DNA of 64,000 bases from Bryobacterales bacterium. GTDB lineage: Bacteria > Acidobacteriota > Terriglobia > Bryobacterales > Bryobacteraceae. The position numbers were made by a program, and so were the translations under genes. The notes under the pieces are model-generated. The model searched no databases, was not told where the DNA came from, and saw only the letters and a list, made by a program, of their open reading frames with translations. The stretch covers positions 1 to 64,000 of the forward strand of contig JAFAQY010000138.1 of NCBI GenBank assembly GCA_019261985.1, read 5' to 3'. This document shows positions 61,459-64,000 of the stretch, piece after piece. How positions within the stretch are numbered: position 1 is the stretch's first letter; each line of letters opens with the position of its first letter.

Positions 61459-62589
61459 ATGAAGGCTCTACGTGTATTGGCCGTTTTGTCCGCTTGCTCG
61501 CTTGGATTTGTCGTTTTCTCCCGGGCTCAGGGGCCGAACAATTCCGGCAGTGAAACCGTAGCCCGGCCGAAGAAAGGCAACTCCCCCGCTCCCGCGGAAG
61601 AGCAGCAGCCGAAAATTCCATCGAAATTTTCGAAGAAGGATGCGCCTCCCCAGGAAGGCGTCCCCACATTCTCTACGGACGCGATTACGGTTACGGTGGA
61701 CGTTTCGGTATTAGACAATCGCGGGCACTTCATTCCCAAAATTCCGAAGGGCAACTTCCGCATTCTGGAGGACAACGTTCCGCAGCAGATCGCCGGCTAT
61801 TCCGTAGGCGAAGCGCCGATGACGATCGCCATGGTGATCGAGTTCTCGAACCGGTACCAGCAGTTCTATTCGGAAACCTGGTTCCAGACGCTGCAGGCAT
61901 CGTATGGTTTTGTCCAGACTTTGAAGCCGGAAGATTATGTCGCAATTATCGCGTACGACTTGAGGCCGGAGATCCTTTCGGATTTCAGCACCGACCGCCA
62001 GCAGACATATGAGGCGCTGCAGCGGATGCGCTTCGCCGGCTTTTCCGAATCCAACCTCTACGACGCTCTTGTGGACACCGCTCAACGGATGCAGGATATC
62101 GAGGGGCGGAAGGCGATCCTTCTTATCGCATCGGGCGTGGATACATTCAGCAAACTTACCTTCGACAAGGCTCGCAGGGCAATTCAAGAAGCGGGCGTGC
62201 CCATCTATTCTTTCGGCTTGATGCAATCGCTACGCGACCGCGCCGAAGCGATGGGGGCGCTTGGTCCGATCCGCGAACTTGATTTTCTCCAAGCCGACAA
62301 TCAAATGAAGACATTTGCCACCGAGAGTGGCGGGATGGCATTTTTCCCGCATTTTTACGGAGAATTCCCTGGAATTTTTCAGACCATCGCACAAGCGCTG
62401 CGCAGCCAATATGTGCTCACCTACACTCCCGCCAATCAGGACCGGAACGGTAAGTTTCGGAAGATAAAAGTTGAGCTTGTGAATCCCGAAACAAACCAAC
62501 CGTTGAAGGTTGTGGACGAGAAGCAGAAGCCCATAAAATACGAGATTCACGCGAAGCCTGGTTACACCGCGCCGCGAGCGGTTGAGTAA
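61459..62589 (+). CDS. Secreted VWFA-related acidobacterial protein
   Basis: A 376-residue exported protein of the acidobacterial VWFA-related family (TIGR03436 type, from memory). After a signal peptide and a Pro/Lys-rich linker come VTVDVSVLDNRGHFIPKIPKGNFRILEDNVPQQI (in parts), then the VWA-like domain in which the metal-site DxSxS is degenerate (MVIEFSNRY), ALVDTAQRMQDIEGRKAILLIASGVD and a C-terminal YVLTYTPANQDRNGKFRKIKVEL (in parts). Strong lineage marker; function unknown. Start at 61459 gives the signal peptide. Confidence 0.9.
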   Translation: MKALRVLAVLSACSLGFVVFSRAQGPNNSGSETVARPKKGNSPAPAEEQQPKIPSKFSKKDAPPQEGVPTFSTDAITVTVDVSVLDNRGHFIPKIPKGNFRILEDNVPQQIAGYSVGEAPMTIAMVIEFSNRYQQFYSETWFQTLQASYGFVQTLKPEDYVAIIAYDLRPEILSDFSTDRQQTYEALQRMRFAGFSESNLYDALVDTAQRMQDIEGRKAILLIASGVDTFSKLTFDKARRAIQEAGVPIYSFGLMQSLRDRAEAMGALGPIRELDFLQADNQMKTFATESGGMAFFPHFYGEFPGIFQTIAQALRSQYVLTYTPANQDRNGKFRKIKVELVNPETNQPLKVVDEKQKPIKYEIHAKPGYTAPRAVE

Positions 62590-62735
62590 CCGTCCGCCGC
62601 CGCTTCCGACATAAACGAATCATCTTGCGCGACGTCAAAAGTCAAGCACTCCATCTTTCCGATTTTGATGTTCTTACAAAGTGTTTGACAGATGGGTTTC
62701 TATCTTGTTACTGTCGCTTTGTTCACCACGACCGC

Positions 62736-63176
62736 ATGCCCTCGAAAACGCCTTCTTCCGCGAGAATTCTTTTAGTCGACGACAACCACAATGGACTCAA
62801 AGCGCGCAAGGCCGTGCTTGAAGAAAACGGCCACCACATTACGATCGCATCCGCCGAAGATGCTTTGAATGTGTTCACGGGACAGAAGTTCGACTTGGTG
62901 ATTACCGGCCGCCGCATGGGTCGTACGGGCGGGCTGGAATTGATCGCCCGTTTTCGCGAGGCTTCGCCCGCGGTGCCGATAATCCTGATTTCGGGCTATG
63001 CGAATACACTCGGCCTGACGGAGGCCAACACGGGCGCGGACGCAATTCTCCAGAAGGGCCCGCATGAGGTGGCCCAACTGGTGCGCACGGTGGACAGGCT
63101 GGTACGCGGCAGGAATGGGAAAAAGAAGCCACCGTCGGCGGCGGGGCGGGTGAAATCGAAGCGGAAGGCGGTTTGA
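62736..63176 (+). CDS. Receiver-domain protein without phospho-acceptor Asp
   Basis: A 146-residue single-domain response-regulator-like protein. LLVDDN (acidic pair) at 12-17, ILISGYA and LQKGP (Lys) are kept, but the acceptor position 58 reads ITGRRMGRTGG instead of ITDxxMP, so Gly replaces Asp (codon GGC at 62907-62909). The C-terminus is a basic KKKPPSAAGRVKSKRKA tail. It is either a pseudo-receiver acting by protein contact or a dead gene. Start at 62736 chosen by similarity. Confidence 0.85.
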   Translation: MPSKTPSSARILLVDDNHNGLKARKAVLEENGHHITIASAEDALNVFTGQKFDLVITGRRMGRTGGLELIARFREASPAVPIILISGYANTLGLTEANTGADAILQKGPHEVAQLVRTVDRLVRGRNGKKKPPSAAGRVKSKRKAV

Positions 63177-63189
63177 GCCTGTAACACAT

Positions 63190-63289
63190 GGGCAGTTGCC
63201 AAACCTGCTGCTAACCCGCTTGCCGCGCCTTGAACAAAACCCCGAACAGCGCGATTGGCAATCGCGCGCAGGATGGCATCCTGCCCCAC
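63190..63289. repeat. Hairpin repeat cluster, copy O
   Basis: GCGCGATTGGCAATCGCGC and GCAGGATGGCATCCTGC followed by CCCAC, the exact reverse type of copies A and F, plus a less regular first part. Lies between the receiver gene and the S41 pseudogene. Confidence 0.85.
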
Positions 63290-63351
63290 AACAAACCTGG
63301 GCTGATCGAGAAAGCTGAGTTTTAGGCAGTCAATGAGATAGCATTTATGCG

Positions 63352-64000
63352 ATGTGGACTCCGCCAATCTCCCGCTTAGCGCTGTTTTCGCCGTGATTCT
63401 TGGCCAGGCGCACGCGCAGGTCTCGCGCGATCAAGCGAGGCTGCAGGATCTTAATTTCATTGCGACGCAGTTACCCAAACTGCATCCGGACTTTTTTTTT
63501 CCAGCTCAATCCAGCCGATTTTTCGAAGGCAGTGAACGCGCTTCAAAATCAGATTTCCACGCGGACCGATGCTCAGTTTTACGTGGGGCTGGCGCAGCTT
63601 GCTGGAATGGCGGGCGACGCGCATACCTTCGTCAATCTAACCGATGGCGGCGCTGTGAGCGCCGGCTTTCAGAGCTTTCCGCTCAACTTCTTGTGGCTGG
63701 ATGACGGCGTTTTTGTGATAGGGGCGGCGGCTGAGTATTCGCAATCGCTCGGCATGCGGCTGGTAAGTTGCGGACACACCGATCGATCAAGTGCTTAGGT
63801 TGTTAGGATCGGTGATCCCAGTGACAACATGCAATGGCTGCGATACCGCGCGCAGAGTTATCTGCGGGGGCAGCAGATCCTGCAAGGATTAGGGGTGCTG
63901 CCGCAAGGCTCCGCTTGCCCGCTTACATTCCAGGATCTGGCGGGGAACGAGTTTACATTACAAGTGACGCCCGCAAATGAGCCTCTAAAGTACATTCCCG
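63352..64000 (+). pseudogene. S41-peptidase-like pseudogene, runs off the right edge
   Basis: The start would be MWTPPISRLALF, a signal peptide, but VILGQAHAQVSRDQARLQDLNFIATQLPKLHPDFFF continues in another frame, then after a run of nine T (about 63491-63499) QLNPADFSKAVNALQNQI goes on in a third. Two more shifts occur near 63775 and 63815 before LRYRAQSYLRGQQILQGLGVLPQGSA (in parts) and LTFQDLAGNEFTLQVTP. Similar full-length proteins in Acidobacteria are secreted S41-type peptidase relatives as far as I recall. At least four indels, so not functional. Confidence 0.75.

Overview
The window reads as a chromosomal stretch of an Acidobacteriota bacterium, probably of the Solibacter/Bryobacter branch. 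Pointers are a VWFA-related protein of the acidobacterial type (61459-62589), a DUF6152/DUF6644-like membrane cluster (19713-21377), two DinB-type proteins, a DUF2239 protein, several secreted acidobacterial-style hypotheticals and a genome-wide style of short hairpin repeats. Lineage is inferred from protein content; no rRNA, tRNA, CRISPR array or complete insertion sequence was seen.

Layout. 1-8 kb: rpsA (partial), a CAP-domain protein, a PfkB kinase, a GT-C membrane protein, dapF, a UDP-sugar dehydrogenase and a metallo-beta-lactamase-fold protein. 7.7-11 kb: a two-gene unit of a circularly permuted ATP-grasp/alpha-E protein and a transglutaminase-like protein. 11-27 kb: methyltransferase, double cupin, GNAT, ABC-F, class A PBP, DinB proteins, membrane cluster, ToxR-like regulator, triheme cytochrome, DUF218 protein, hydrolase, DUF2239, galE, ECF sigma factor. 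27.5-33.1 kb: a sugar-use locus (secreted GH3, xylose-isomerase-like protein, sodium:solute symporter, small membrane protein). 33.2-35.8 kb: a secreted hypothetical, a rhodanese gene interrupted by an in-frame UGA that looks like a selenocysteine codon, and opposite it a 7-TM protein, a secreted peptide made of three near-identical 15-residue repeats and a small membrane protein. 35.8-40.2 kb: the classical ffh-rpsP-khpA-rimM-trmD-rplS-rnhB block, transcribed leftward. 40.5-45 kb: a decaying accessory island (HicB, an IrrE::HicA deletion fusion, an XRE regulator, a DUF2075 ATPase gene with an amber stop, a vsr fragment, an IS1595-type remnant). 45-48.5 kb: a secreted Ig-like protein with a cytochrome/copper-monooxygenase-like protein, and a short leuA. 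48.6-52.3 kb: a PIN toxin pair, LysR, nfo, VOC protein and a wrecked brnTA. 52.3-63.2 kb: leuS, a Uma2 gene with a 3' frameshift, tadA, a zinc-finger hypothetical, a GT4 glycosyltransferase, glyA, a pteridine-reductase-like SDR, dusB, a CusF-like protein, the VWFA protein and a receiver protein lacking its phospho-acceptor Asp. The right edge holds a frameshifted S41-peptidase-like pseudogene.

Most interesting: (1) the candidate selenocysteine rhodanese with a SECIS-like hairpin 25 nt after the UGA; (2) the triple-repeat secreted peptide, whose repeats differ almost only at synonymous sites, next to a 7-TM protein with a hairpin against its start codon; (3) DapF with Ser at the position of the second catalytic Cys; (4) two families of short intergenic repeats scattered through the window; (5) the island of broken toxin-antitoxin and defence genes.
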